Source: Rhodococcus sp. P1Y
Lineage (GTDB): Bacteria; Actinomycetota; Actinomycetes; Mycobacteriales; Mycobacteriaceae
Assembly (NCBI RefSeq): GCF_003641205.1
Contig: NZ_CP032762.1
Location: 4,794,001 to 4,858,000, forward strand
DNA length: 64,000 nt
Direction of reading: 5' to 3'
Shown here: one piece after another, positions 36,634-45,482 of the stretch
Position numbering within the stretch: the first letter of the stretch is position 1
Layout of the letters: the number at the start of each line of letters is the position of its first letter
Notes under the pieces: generated by a model
Told to the model about the DNA's origin: nothing
The model's database searches: none
The model's input: the letters and a program-made list of their open reading frames with translations, nothing else
Translations under genes and position numbers: made by a program

Positions 36634-37419
36634 CTACAAACCAACGCTGTTCACACCGAATTGGGCTTCGTCATTGCTGAAGCCCTCGTATATCAACTGA
36701 TCAATCAGGCCCTGCCGTGAGAATGACGTGAAGTCGAGGTAGCTTTCAGCGCTCAGCGCAGCTTGCTCGTACCAATCGGGGTCGACGTAATCCACGGCGA
36801 AGGTCGCATCCGCCGTTGTGTAGTCCTCGTACTCCAACTGCTCGATCAAGCTATTCCGCGAAAAAGCGCTGAACTCGAGATAGCTCCTGGCCGACTGAAC
36901 CGCGTTGCTTCGCGCTGCGCTCATCGCGGGCGCGGCCGGAGCAGGCTGAGTAGTGACTGGTTCGACCGCTCGGGTTGGTTGCGGCGCAACTGGAACCACT
37001 GGAGCCACTCGCGCTGCCGACGGCGCAGGTGCTTCTGTTGTGATCGCCGGCGCTGAGGACGCCGTCGGCGCAGGCGTACTTGGCCGAGAGATCGCGGGCG
37101 CAGGTGTTACCCGGGCCGACGCTTCCGTGGTGACGCGCGAAGTTGTGGCGTTGCTCGCTGACGTGCCATCGGACGACGACCCCTGGGCTCCGATAGCACC
37201 CACGAGGGCCACGAAAACTACCGCGGCTCCCGCGATCCATGGCCACTTCTTGCGGGTCGGCGGATCCGTACGAGGTGGAGCAAATGACCCGAAAGCTGGC
37301 TGAGTCGATGACGGACGTGCAGGCTGGGGCTGGAGAGCCGATGTCCACTGTTGGCCGTCCCACCACCGAAGCTGTTCGGAACGTTCGGGGTCTGGATACC
37401 AACCAGCAGGTGTAGTCAC
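36634..37419 (-). CDS. DUF2510 and Ltp-repeat membrane protein (possible superinfection-exclusion type)
   Basis: A 261-residue protein from GTG 37419. It opens with a DUF2510 motif (AGWYPDPERSEQLRWWDGQQW), then one membrane helix at about 59-79 (WPWIAGAAVVFVALVGAIG), then an Ala/Thr/Pro-rich linker. The C-terminus has two tandem copies of about 47 residues of the Ltp/host-cell-surface-lipoprotein helix-turn-helix repeat (AVQSARSYLEFSAFSRNSLI and ALSAESYLDFTSFSRQGLID). Ltp-type repeats in Streptococcus phage TP-J34 block phage DNA entry. The protein would be membrane-anchored with the repeats outside. Whether it excludes phage or is a housekeeping surface protein is not known. Confidence 0.85.
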   Translation of the reverse strand: MTTPAGWYPDPERSEQLRWWDGQQWTSALQPQPARPSSTQPAFGSFAPPRTDPPTRKKWPWIAGAAVVFVALVGAIGAQGSSSDGTSASNATTSRVTTEASARVTPAPAISRPSTPAPTASSAPAITTEAPAPSAARVAPVVPVAPQPTRAVEPVTTQPAPAAPAMSAARSNAVQSARSYLEFSAFSRNSLIEQLEYEDYTTADATFAVDYVDPDWYEQAALSAESYLDFTSFSRQGLIDQLIYEGFSNDEAQFGVNSVGL

Positions 37420-37646
37420 GGATATTCAATACCCCCTGGTCGGTAATTTGTTACACGACGACCATAGTGGTTGCTCGACGGCCTCGTTGTAGATCGCTGA
37501 TCCGATTCCACCCCGATATCCGGCTCTGCAGCAGTCTCGCCTCGAAAAAATTCTCGAGGTCGTCGACCGCGCGTCGGCCTTGCTTTGCGCACAACCTTGT
37601 AGCAGGCCGGGTCCATGCTCGCTGAAGCCAGCACAATTCTTGTGGG

Positions 37647-37680
37647 AGCCGGGATCCGCGATTCGAACGGATCTCCGGCT
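37647..37680 (-). terminator. Hairpin after the PASTA lipoprotein gene
   Basis: Stem of two blocks, AGCCGG+GATCCG at 37647-37658 against CGGATC+T+CCGGCT at 37668-37680, with one bulged base and a 9-base loop. It starts 17 bases past the stop of the minus-strand gene. The loop GATTCGAA makes it look like a tRNA T-arm, but the rest of a tRNA is absent, so terminator is the simpler reading. Confidence 0.5.
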
Positions 37681-37697
37681 ACCGCTGGTAAAGCCTT

Positions 37698-38207
37698 TCA
37701 GCAGTTGTTGGGCTCATCGATTTTGACGACAGAGAGCACGGCGTCGCCCTCTTCGATCGGAACGCCGACGCCCGGGGTCTGATCGACGACGATCCAGTTC
37801 GAATCGTTGATCTGCGCGCGGCCGGCACCGGTCGCGTCTTCGCTACGCGAGAAGAACACTCCCGCATCCTGAATGAGGTTCTGAGCAGCCTGCAGGTTCA
37901 TACACACCACCGGTGGCATCAGCACTGGCGCAGCGACGACCTCCGGTGCGGCGACAACCGGCGGTACCACGGCCGGTTCCGGTGCGAGTGCGGCCGGAGG
38001 CACCGTCGTTGTGGGCGTCGTTGTGGTTGCTTCAGCCGTTGTGGTCGCAGCGACAGTCGACGTATCACGCGCCGCCGACGGCTCGTCCGCGGACCCACAT
38101 GCTGCGACGACGCCCGCCATCGCCACCCCCGCAACCGCGATGCTCACAGATCGCACGACGCGTCCGCGAAAGAAGGGGCTGGCATTACGGAGGGACTCGC
38201 CGAACAT
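37698..38207 (-). CDS. PASTA-like domain lipoprotein
   Basis: A 169-residue protein from ATG 38207, with GGAGAAC as ribosome-binding site. It has an N-terminal membrane/signal segment (VVRSVSIAVAGVAMAGVVAACG) ending in a lipobox Cys, a Thr/Pro/Val/Ala-rich linker, and a C-terminal PASTA-like domain (CMNLQAAQNLIQDAGVFF ... VVDQTPGVGVPIEEGDAVLSVVK). It would be anchored outside the membrane; PASTA domains bind cell-wall material or proteins. It is followed by a hairpin terminator, and its neighbour is the Ltp-repeat protein on the same strand. Confidence 0.8.
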   Translation of the reverse strand: MFGESLRNASPFFRGRVVRSVSIAVAGVAMAGVVAACGSADEPSAARDTSTVAATTTAEATTTTPTTTVPPAALAPEPAVVPPVVAAPEVVAAPVLMPPVVCMNLQAAQNLIQDAGVFFSRSEDATGAGRAQINDSNWIVVDQTPGVGVPIEEGDAVLSVVKIDEPNNC

Positions 38208-38444
38208 GATTGTTCTCCATACTTCCGAGATGTCCGCGCGCGGTCGCAGCGGAAGCAACGCGAAATAGATCGCGAGCCAGCCGAACCCGTTACATCCACT
38301 GCTGGACGTCGACCACTGATCGCCGGCGAGACGCAGTAATCGAAATCCCCCTTAATCCACTCAGTCCTGCTTCATCTGAAACAGATGGCCTCCGTTTGCT
38401 GGCCTATGCTTGATCGCTAGAATTCGCGCTACCTGTACGACCGA

Positions 38445-39161
38445 TCAGCTCGATCCGAACTGCGGGGTCACATTTCCCGGGACGACTATCGGAGCAGGAG
38501 TCGGCTCGTTGCCCCACGCATTCGACGGAGTGAAGCAATTCCAGCTCGTCGTGAAGTCGCCGTCCGTCGGAACGACCATCGTGAGGTTGACTGCCACCCG
38601 AGCCGGCACAATATAGGTCTGCGTCTCGGTCGCGATTCCCCCGCCGTCGTATACCCGCGCTCTGCAGTTGACCTCGGTATCGCCTGCAATAACCCGCCAG
38701 GTGACGTCGTTGCCGACCTGTGTAAGCCGCGCAGTGGGCACTGGTGAGGCGAAGGGATTGGCGGAACCTGTCGAGAACTCGAACGGGCCGATTGCGCTCA
38801 CCTGCGGCAGATCGTTGGCAACTGTTACCGCGGCAGAACCATCGTTATAGGAGTTCTGGTTGTTGTAGCACTCCCATGAGACGGCGTAATCGCCGGCGAG
38901 CGCCAACTCGAATGTCAAGGTAGCGGAAGTGAACGCTTCCACCGTCTGCACTCTCGCAAATGCGCGATCGGCCGTTCCCTGCTTTGCCTTCGCTGTGCAG
39001 AAGACATCCTCATCGCCGCCCTGAACATCGACGTAGACCCGGTTGCCTTCCTGGGTGATCGATCCCGTCGGCTGTACTGCCGCCGACGCGACACCCGAAA
39101 AACCGACAGTCAGCCCTAGACAGAGGGCGAACACCGACATCGCTCGCACAGTGTTCTTCAT
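38445..39161 (-). CDS. Secreted hypothetical protein
   Basis: A 238-residue protein with a clear Sec signal peptide (MKNTVRAMSVFALCLGLTVG, cleavage after GVASA). The mature part has two similar halves of beta-rich sequence with paired cysteines (CTAKAKQG...SWECYNN and CRARVYDG...SWNCFTP), a Greek-key or Ig-like look. The start could be GTG 39167 or ATG 39161; the ATG is taken. I do not recognise the family. The internal duplication suggests a two-domain extracytoplasmic protein. Confidence 0.75.
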   Translation of the reverse strand: MKNTVRAMSVFALCLGLTVGFSGVASAAVQPTGSITQEGNRVYVDVQGGDEDVFCTAKAKQGTADRAFARVQTVEAFTSATLTFELALAGDYAVSWECYNNQNSYNDGSAAVTVANDLPQVSAIGPFEFSTGSANPFASPVPTARLTQVGNDVTWRVIAGDTEVNCRARVYDGGGIATETQTYIVPARVAVNLTMVVPTDGDFTTSWNCFTPSNAWGNEPTPAPIVVPGNVTPQFGSS

Positions 39162-39379
39162 AGTCACTCGCTTCCGTAGGATTCCCGACCCTCGACCAGC
39201 GTGTTGATTGATTGTCCCCTTCCACGCACTCGAACATGTCGTTTCCGCGAACTCGATCAGCCGAAGCAGGCATCCCTACGTCATCCTATGCGTAGCGAAA
39301 CAATTAGCACGGCAGGCTATTTAGATGATCTAACGACCACGCCGGCATCATGAATCCCAGACGCTCGGCCGGTCTCGTT

Positions 39380-39690
39380 CGCCTGACTCTTGCGTGCCTA
39401 TTCGTCGAACAGCTCGGACTTCTGAGCGAGCACCCGACGCATGTGCTCGTCGACCATGTCTTTTGCGAGCAACCGGTGCACCTGCACGGTCCGCACCTGG
39501 CCCATCCGATGCGCTCGCGCGATTGCTTGGACCTCGGTACTCGGCTTCTACTGCGGCTCAGTGAGAATCACTACAGAGGCGGCCTGAATGTTCAGGCCCA
39601 CTCCCCCGGCCTCGATCTGACTGACGAGCACAGCACGACCTCGATGTGCGGTGAACACGTCGACCATCTTCTGTGTGACCGCGATTCAGA
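39380..39690 (-). pseudogene. Decayed SNF2-family helicase C-terminal fragment
   Basis: Minus-strand translation gives QKMVDVFTAHRGRAVLVSQI then EAGGVGLNIQAASVVILTEPQ, a stop (TAG 39548-39550), then STEVQAIARAHRMGQVRTVQ, VHRLLAKDMVDEHM and AQKSELFDE followed by a second stop (TAG 39398-39400) in the same frame. This is motifs V and VI of a SNF2/DEAD-box helicase (AGGVGLN...QAIARAHRMGQ) with two nonsense changes. No N-terminal or ATPase half was found in the window. The plus-strand frame 39350-39799 is its shadow. Confidence 0.85.
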
Positions 39691-39854
39691 TGGCATGGCA
39701 TTCAATCGACGTTGGCGGCGAGCAACGATTGTTCTCGAAGGTACAGCGCTGCAACAGTGGTCCAACGTCAACGGCGCGCCAGATGTGACCGTACTTTGAC
39801 GGCCGACACCACCCCATCGAAACATCTGAAGGCGACGGAGATGATACTGGAACC

Positions 39855-40319
39855 ATGTCGATGCAGCAGATTCTGGCAGGACTACGGACCCTGGACGGTG
39901 TCCTCGAACTCGCACCCACACCGGGGAGCGAACATCCCGAGATCTCGTGGGGCGATCACTTCTTCTACTACGCGCCCGACGGCCAGGTTCCGCGCAACCG
40001 CCAGCCCTACGCGACGGTCGTCACCAAGAACTATCCGGACGACACGGCTTCCCGTCTCGAAGCACCCGATCGCTGGCGACTGAACATCCACGTCGGGGCG
40101 CCAGCCTTCTCCGAACTGATCGGATACGCGCCGGGCGACATCGATGCGGCAGCTCTGGACTACAGCACCGAGGACGTGTTCAACCCTCACCCGCTGTACG
40201 GCGCGTACGGGTGGGTCTGCGTGGTGAATCCCGGCAGTTCGACGCTCGATCGCGCTCTGGATGCTCTCCGCAGCGCACATCTCGATGACCGACGACGCGT
40301 CGAGCGTCGTCAGAGCTGA
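39855..40319 (+). CDS. DUF6194-family protein
   Basis: A 154-residue soluble protein from ATG 39855 (MSMQQILAGLRTLDGVLELA). Conserved-looking blocks are WGDHFFYYAPDG, PYATVVTKNYPDD, RWRLNIHVG and NPHPLYGAYGWVCVVNPGS, characteristic of the DUF6194 family in actinobacteria. No catalytic residues are known. It stands alone, facing away from the SNF2 remnant and converging with the methyltransferase gene. Confidence 0.75.
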   Translation: MSMQQILAGLRTLDGVLELAPTPGSEHPEISWGDHFFYYAPDGQVPRNRQPYATVVTKNYPDDTASRLEAPDRWRLNIHVGAPAFSELIGYAPGDIDAAALDYSTEDVFNPHPLYGAYGWVCVVNPGSSTLDRALDALRSAHLDDRRRVERRQS

Positions 40320-40367
40320 GACATACCCGCCCCGGACGAATGGCCCAAAGCTGTTGCGAACGAAGGC

Positions 40368-41126
40368 TCAGCGCTTGCGTGCCTCTATCAGGAATCGACT
40401 TGAGTGCGCGACGAACGGACCCTCGTCCTCGATCTGGTGGTGCAGCTCCCGCAGCTGCCCGCGGTACTGGTCGACGGTGAAGCCTGGGACCATCCAAATC
40501 ACTTTGCGCAGAAAGTAAATCACTGCCCCGATATCGAAGAACTCCACCTTCAGGCGCTCGAATCGGAGGTCTACGACATCGAGTCCGACAGCAAGAACTT
40601 GGGCGCTTTCGTCGTCGTAATGGCGGCTACGTCGGACACACTTCGGCTGCGGCCCTAGAAAATACTCGACCAGCTCGAAGACACTGGAATGCCCGACGTG
40701 CTGAGCGAAGTACGTTCCGCCCGGTTGCAGAACACGACTGACCTCGCCCCACCACACCGTCGCGGGATGACGACTCGTCACCAGATCGAAGGCATCATCG
40801 GCGAAGGGCAGCGGCGGCTCATCCTGGTCGACGACGACGACCACGCCGCGCGGACGAAGCAACGTGGTTGCCTTCGCGACATTCGGTGGCCACGACTCGG
40901 TTGCCACCATCACCGAAGGCATCGCCGGCGCGCCGGCGAGAACCTCACCTCCGCCGGTCTGAATGTCGAGCGCCGCGCTCGCCTGCCCGAGCTTCTCCCC
41001 CATCAGGCGCTGGTATCCCCACGACGGACGCTCTTCGGTGGCGCGGCCCTCCATCCAGCTGAAATCCCAACCATCGACCGAGGCGGATTCTGCCTCGGCT
41101 ACCAATTCGTCGAATGAACGTGCCAC
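40368..41126 (-). CDS. Class I SAM-dependent methyltransferase
   Basis: A 252-residue protein with the Rossmann methyltransferase order: motif I ALDIQTGGGEVLAG, then VVVVVDQDEPPLPFADDAFDLV (the acidic and post-motif II region), and VSRVLQPGGTYF as motif III. It is related to small-molecule methyltransferases of the UbiE/Methyltransf_11 type. Its 5' end is divergent from the next gene with only about 95 bases between starts. Substrate unknown. Confidence 0.85.
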   Translation of the reverse strand: MARSFDELVAEAESASVDGWDFSWMEGRATEERPSWGYQRLMGEKLGQASAALDIQTGGGEVLAGAPAMPSVMVATESWPPNVAKATTLLRPRGVVVVVDQDEPPLPFADDAFDLVTSRHPATVWWGEVSRVLQPGGTYFAQHVGHSSVFELVEYFLGPQPKCVRRSRHYDDESAQVLAVGLDVVDLRFERLKVEFFDIGAVIYFLRKVIWMVPGFTVDQYRGQLRELHHQIEDEGPFVAHSSRFLIEARKR

Positions 41127-41221
41127 GTCCTGCAGCCTCCCAGATCCCCTTGCCTCCGTCGAACGAATTGCCTGGGTCTCGATCGAACATCCGTGTCGGT
41201 GGCTGCTGCCAAGATGGCGTC

Positions 41222-41995
41222 ATGTCTCGACTCGACGAGGGCTTCGACCCACCTGCCGCGTGTGTTCAGTGGTGCCAGCTTCGCAATTTCGATCTGCACG
41301 TACTCGACGACGGTGTCGAGGTGGACCTCGACTGGTGGAATCGGCACTTACGCGAGGTCGGCCTCGATGTTCGACTGCGTGGACGGGATCTGGACGGGCA
41401 GATCGTTACCCGCGGGAACGCGACCGTCCAACGAAACGACCTGAAGATGGGCACCGATCTTGCTCACTGCGAGCAGGACTCTCTCGGACTGTTGTTCCTG
41501 TGCGCGGCGTGGCAGGGCAGTCACCGCAACCGCAAGGCGATGCGACGATTCCCCGACGTGCGGAACCCTCATCTCGCCGATCCCGACGAGAATCCGCTCG
41601 CCAAGATCTTGAAAGTTCTCGACGGTTGCGCGCGAGACCGGATCCTTCGTGAAACCCCGTCCGGATCGTGGTCCGGATGGCCGGACACCCCAGGTGTCGG
41701 AGTCTCGCTGATCGCCACGTTCATGTGGGCGGTCAAGGGATCCGTCGAAGGAGGACGTGCGCAGCTGATCGACCAGTACGGCGTCTCCACCCTCATCCAC
41801 GAAGGATGGCTCGAAGATCCCGCCGTCACCGGCTTCACCAGACGACGCTACGACCGCTACGTCGCACTCCTTGCGAGATGGGCGACCGACATCGGCACTA
41901 GTCCCGAACTCGTCGAAATGTGGCTCGTGCAGCGGTGGAGCGCACGACTCCGCGAGGCCCGCGACGGGAGCTACGCCGCACCGACGCTGTTCTGA
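41222..41995 (+). CDS. Hypothetical protein, possible OGG-fold
   Basis: A 257-residue soluble protein from ATG 41222 (MSRLDEGFDPPAACVQWCQL). No signal peptide, no membrane helix. Features: VDLDWWNRHLREVGLD, HCEQDSLGLLFLCAAWQGS, then SWSGWPDTPGVGVSLIATFM and LIDQYGVSTLIHEGWL, and a C-terminal ELVEMWLVQRWS. The helical layout faintly recalls proteins labelled 8-oxoguanine glycosylase OGG-fold, but I cannot see a catalytic Lys/Asp helix-hairpin-helix and do not assign a function. Confidence 0.7.
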   Translation: MSRLDEGFDPPAACVQWCQLRNFDLHVLDDGVEVDLDWWNRHLREVGLDVRLRGRDLDGQIVTRGNATVQRNDLKMGTDLAHCEQDSLGLLFLCAAWQGSHRNRKAMRRFPDVRNPHLADPDENPLAKILKVLDGCARDRILRETPSGSWSGWPDTPGVGVSLIATFMWAVKGSVEGGRAQLIDQYGVSTLIHEGWLEDPAVTGFTRRRYDRYVALLARWATDIGTSPELVEMWLVQRWSARLREARDGSYAAPTLF

Positions 41996-42187
41996 GTCCT
42001 GCGCTCTCGGTGTGTGCGGGCTTCTCCGACGGACCAGTATGGAACCGATCCGATGATCCGGGCGTCAAACTTCATGACTGATCCATTCGGTTGGCGCGAC
42101 GGGCAGGGTATTAGGCATTCATGTCATCCCCTATTCGGTTGTTGCCCAATACAGATCGAGTGCACACGCGGAAGCAGGAGTCGACTC

Positions 42188-42499
42188 ATGGACACCCTAG
42201 CCTTACAAAGAGCGGCCTTCATTGCGCCACTTCAGGACTTCGTCGAGATGCGAATCTCTGTGGACCAGTTCGAATCTCGTTTGTTCGAGCTGCTGAACGA
42301 GCAGCGGGGATCACTGGACCCGCGAGTGACCAAACCACTGCGTTACTTGTTCTGCGAAGTCGACAACTTCGCGTATCGAAATCTCCAGGATCCGAACAGC
42401 CCGAGCGGAATCGACGAGCACAAGTTCCGAACTTCCGCACGCGAAGCCCTCGGCGAACTGCTTGGCCTGCAGCAGGGCCGCAGCCGAGCCGAGGAGTGA
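42188..42499 (+). CDS. Small protein resembling colicin-type immunity domains
   Basis: A 103-residue all-helical acidic protein from ATG 42188 (MDTLALQRAAFIAPLQDFVE). The pattern LQDFVEMRISVDQFESRLFELL followed by LRYLFCEVDNFAYR resembles small immunity proteins of the colicin D/pyocin type. No toxin gene is adjacent, so this could be an orphan immunity gene or just a small helical protein. The longer frame from 42014 lacks coding character. Confidence 0.5.
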   Translation: MDTLALQRAAFIAPLQDFVEMRISVDQFESRLFELLNEQRGSLDPRVTKPLRYLFCEVDNFAYRNLQDPNSPSGIDEHKFRTSAREALGELLGLQQGRSRAEE

Positions 42500-42745
42500 G
42501 TCGTAAGTCGGTGCAACGAGATGTCAGAACTCCCTTATCGCCGCTGCCACCTCGACGGGCGCCTCGGTTTGTAGTTGACGCTATCGCCGTACGAATTTGC
42601 GGTCTCGCCGGTCGCCCTGTCGCACGGGCTTGCACTGCAACGGCTTTCGAACACAGAAATCTCCACGACCCTGCCAGCCAGGGCATTGGGCTTGTTCGCC
42701 CCGGGGGAGCGCTCACGGTATACACCCCCTCGGAAGCCGACGAGG

Positions 42746-42844
42746 TCAGCCGAACACCCATCCCACTACCGCGACCACGATGCAGAGAAAGAAGATCAAC
42801 CCGAGAATCCCTTCTGCTGCATCGTTGCCGCCGTTCTTGCTCAC
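42746..42844 (-). CDS. 32-residue single-pass membrane peptide
   Basis: GTG 42844 overlaps the stop of the VWA gene by 4 bases (GTGA). The peptide starts MSKNGGNDAAEG and continues with a hydrophobic helix ILGLIFFLCIVVAVVGWVFG to the stop at 42746-42748. The overlap and the clean helix argue for a real translated gene. It may be a membrane partner for the VWA protein. Confidence 0.65.
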   Translation of the reverse strand: MSKNGGNDAAEGILGLIFFLCIVVAVVGWVFG

Positions 42845-43485
42845 TCCCCACGCGCCCGGCGACGATCGGACTCGGAGAACCCACGGGCCGGAGGGGCTCC
42901 CATGACCTGTGCACGCTTGCGGTCCTGATAACTCGACACCGAATCGAAGGCAGCAGTGACGCCGACCGTTGTCGACACGTAGGTCATCGACTTGTCCCGC
43001 GCGAAACCGAGATCAGCACCAACCTCGACCGCATCGATGTTGGACCCGAGGAACACGAAGTCCCACTGATAGTCCCGCTCTTGGCTCGCAATCAGCTCGC
43101 GTACAGCGGTATTGGTCCACTCCTTGCTCGCATTCTCGTGACCGTCGGTCATGACGAGGACGGTGACCGAACCCGGGCGCTCGTCCTCAGACAATGCCGC
43201 GAGCTCGGCGCCGACCTCCGTGACGAGCCTGCCGACGGCGTCGTACAACGCGGTCATGCCGCGTGGCTCCAACACGAGGGGCGGCACGTCGACGATCGCT
43301 TTGGAGCTGTAGACCAGCTCGTACCGGTCGTCGAACTGCGCGAGCGTGACTTTCGTTTCGCCGTCGGACGCACGCTCCTTGGCGATGAACGAATCGAACC
43401 CGCCGCGGGTGTCGTCGGCGATGCCGTTCATTGAACCCGAACGGTCGAGCAGAGCGGCGACGAGAGACAGCTGTGGATTGGTCAA
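42841..43485 (-). CDS. VWA-domain protein
   Basis: A 214-residue protein from TTG 43485, with AGGAGG shortly before it. It is essentially one von Willebrand A domain: the metal-ion site DRSGSMNG near the N-terminus, the Thr in PRGMTALYDAVGRLV and the Asp in VLVMTDGHENASKE. VWA domains bind protein partners through a metal ion. There is no signal peptide or membrane helix, so it is cytosolic unless tethered by the 32-residue membrane peptide encoded next. Function unknown; such proteins sometimes help assemble other complexes. Confidence 0.85.
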   Translation of the reverse strand: MTNPQLSLVAALLDRSGSMNGIADDTRGGFDSFIAKERASDGETKVTLAQFDDRYELVYSSKAIVDVPPLVLEPRGMTALYDAVGRLVTEVGAELAALSEDERPGSVTVLVMTDGHENASKEWTNTAVRELIASQERDYQWDFVFLGSNIDAVEVGADLGFARDKSMTYVSTTVGVTAAFDSVSSYQDRKRAQVMGAPPARGFSESDRRRARGE

Positions 43486-43748
43486 AAGAACCTCCTGGAG
43501 AAGTGCGACTTGAATGTGCGTCTACGGGACGCGGTGAAGATGATGGTCGAACCATACCGAGGGGTACCGACAAGAAAATTCGCCATTTCGGTGACCGTGC
43601 GCTCTCCCGACTTGCGAGGCGTCGTTCCGGCCTTGGTGCCGCTCCGTTCGCCACCTGCCGGAAACTTCATTACCAACATTGCAGCGATAAGGAAACACTG
43701 ATACCTTCGCTTCCGTAGCCATGAGTACGACGAAAGCGCCTCCCGACG

Positions 43749-44612
43749 ATGACCCAGCCGACTCACCCGTTCGACATGACGAGCTTTCAGGCTGCTCTGC
43801 GTGCGGTTCTGCCAAGCCTGAGGGCAAGTGACGCGTCGGTCATCCGGGTGGTTCTCGACGAACCGGGGTTCATCCAGAATGCGTCGACAGCGGAAGTTGC
43901 CGAGCGCGCATCTGTTTCGAACGCGACCGTGGTGCGTGCAGCACGCGCAGCAGGTTTCACCGGGTTCAGCGATTTGAAGTTCGCTGTCGCCCGCGCGTCC
44001 GGAGGCGCAGGGATGTTCGTACCTCCTCCCCGACTGTCGGACGTCGAAACGACAACGCAGCTGGTCGATTCCATTGTCTCGAGCCACGTCAGCGTGGTGG
44101 AGGCAATCCGAGGGACACTGAACAGCACTGCGCTGCAACAGGTTGTCGACGCTCTCGACGCAGCGGACCGTGTGCTGGTGTCCGGTTCGGGAACGTCGGC
44201 CGCCGTCGCTGCAGATGCGGCGTTCAGATTCACCTCCATCGGGCTGATGGTTCAAGCGCCGGTGGACAATCTGTCGACACTGGTGGTCGCCCGCCTGCTC
44301 CGCCCGTCCGACGTCCTCCTCGCGGTCAGCCATACCGGAATCACTCCGCAGACCGTCGCCGTGGCCAAGGCCGCGCGACATGTCGGCGCCACGGTCGTCG
44401 CGATCACCAGCTTCACTGCGTCGCCGCTCGTCGACATCGCTGATCACGCGCTCGTCGCCGGAGGTTCCGAGCTGGATCTGCAACTCGCTCAGTCGAGTAG
44501 CCGGCTCGCGCACCTGACCGTCGTCGACATGCTCCACGCCGGAGTTGCGTTGGCGGACATGGACCGAACCCGCCGCGCGGAGGCGATGGGCTTCGACACC
44601 CCGGCCCAGTGA
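43749..44612 (+). CDS. MurR/RpiR-family transcriptional regulator
   Basis: A 287-residue regulator: N-terminal RpiR helix-turn-helix at about 15-80 (TAEVAERASVSNATVVRAAR, AAGFTGFSDLKFAVA) and a C-terminal SIS sugar-phosphate-binding domain (DRVLVSGSGTSAAVAADAAF, and LLAVSHTGITPQTVAVAKAA). It probably controls itself and the EamA exporter that overlaps it by 4 bases (GTGA). Ligands of the family are phosphosugars; here unknown. Confidence 0.92.
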   Translation: MTQPTHPFDMTSFQAALRAVLPSLRASDASVIRVVLDEPGFIQNASTAEVAERASVSNATVVRAARAAGFTGFSDLKFAVARASGGAGMFVPPPRLSDVETTTQLVDSIVSSHVSVVEAIRGTLNSTALQQVVDALDAADRVLVSGSGTSAAVAADAAFRFTSIGLMVQAPVDNLSTLVVARLLRPSDVLLAVSHTGITPQTVAVAKAARHVGATVVAITSFTASPLVDIADHALVAGGSELDLQLAQSSSRLAHLTVVDMLHAGVALADMDRTRRAEAMGFDTPAQ

Positions 44613-45460
44613 ATCACGCAGCTCTGGGGCTCGTCGGGTTGGCGGCCGTATTCCACGCCGTGTGGAACATTGCGGCAAAACGTTTCACCGGCGATGCAGC
44701 CCTGTTCGTCTGGATGTACATGACCGTCTCGGCTGCGCTGTGTCTGCCGGTCGCATGGATTTTCGGCGACTGGACTGTGTCGTGGGCTCTCGTCGTCGGC
44801 CCCCTCGTCACCGCGGTCCTGCACATCGCCTACTCCATCACCCTCCAAACAGGCTATGCACGTGCTGATTTGAACGTCGTGTATCCGGTGGCGCGCGGCG
44901 TCGGCCCGCTCCTGACGGTTGTAGTCGCGGTCGCTGTTCTCGGTGAGCGACCTGGCCCATTACCGCTGCTAGGTGGCCTGATAATCCTGATCGGGATACT
45001 CGTCGTGACAGGTTTTCGTCGGCGCGGAAACGGTTCGGTCCGAACAGGCGTGCTGTTCGGTACCGCGACCGGCGTAACAATCGCGGCCTACACGCTGTGG
45101 GACCACTACTCCGTCGTGACACTGAACATCTCGCCTGTCACATACTTTGCACTGGCGGTCTCGATGCAGTCCCTCCTCCTCACGCCCAAAACACTGGGCA
45201 AGGGCCCTCAGCTGCGGGAGATGCTCAGAACGTACTGGCGAGAGATTTCGATCATCGCAGTTCTGTCACCAGCTGCTTACATTCTGGTCTTGGTGGCGAT
45301 GAAGACTCTTCCGCTGTCGGTTGTCGCGCCCGCCCGAGAGTCGTCGATCGTCGTCGGCTCATTGCTTGCGTGGTGGTTGTTCCACGAAGCCAATCCCGTA
45401 CGACGGCTTGCAGGTTCCGCGGTGGTGCTCGGTGGGATCGTGTTGATCGCGGTCAACTAG
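44609..45460 (+). CDS. EamA/DMT-family small-molecule transporter
   Basis: A 283-residue membrane protein with ten hydrophobic segments in two repeats of five, typical of drug/metabolite transporters (for example AALGLVGLAAVFHAVWNIAA at the start and GSAVVLGGIVLIAVN at the end). It starts at GTG 44609, overlapping the regulator. It likely exports or imports a small metabolite under RpiR control. Confidence 0.9.
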   Translation: MNHAALGLVGLAAVFHAVWNIAAKRFTGDAALFVWMYMTVSAALCLPVAWIFGDWTVSWALVVGPLVTAVLHIAYSITLQTGYARADLNVVYPVARGVGPLLTVVVAVAVLGERPGPLPLLGGLIILIGILVVTGFRRRGNGSVRTGVLFGTATGVTIAAYTLWDHYSVVTLNISPVTYFALAVSMQSLLLTPKTLGKGPQLREMLRTYWREISIIAVLSPAAYILVLVAMKTLPLSVVAPARESSIVVGSLLAWWLFHEANPVRRLAGSAVVLGGIVLIAVN

Positions 45461-45482
45461 CGGCACCCCCTGTTCGATACGG

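Noticed and set aside
36432..36644. Small minus-strand frame (70 codons) near the Ltp gene
   Set aside because: No ribosome-binding site, Arg/Cys-rich end and no similarity to anything I know; treated as noncoding.
37641..37700. Possible tRNA on the minus strand
   Set aside because: Only a T-arm-like loop is present; the loop is 9 bases rather than 7 and no D-arm or anticodon stem can be built. A terminator hairpin explains it.
39350..39799. 149-codon plus-strand frame
   Set aside because: Exactly antisense to the SNF2 helicase remnant, which explains its length.
43482..44678. 398-codon minus-strand frame opposite the RpiR regulator
   Set aside because: The plus-strand frame has clear HTH and SIS motifs; the minus frame has none.
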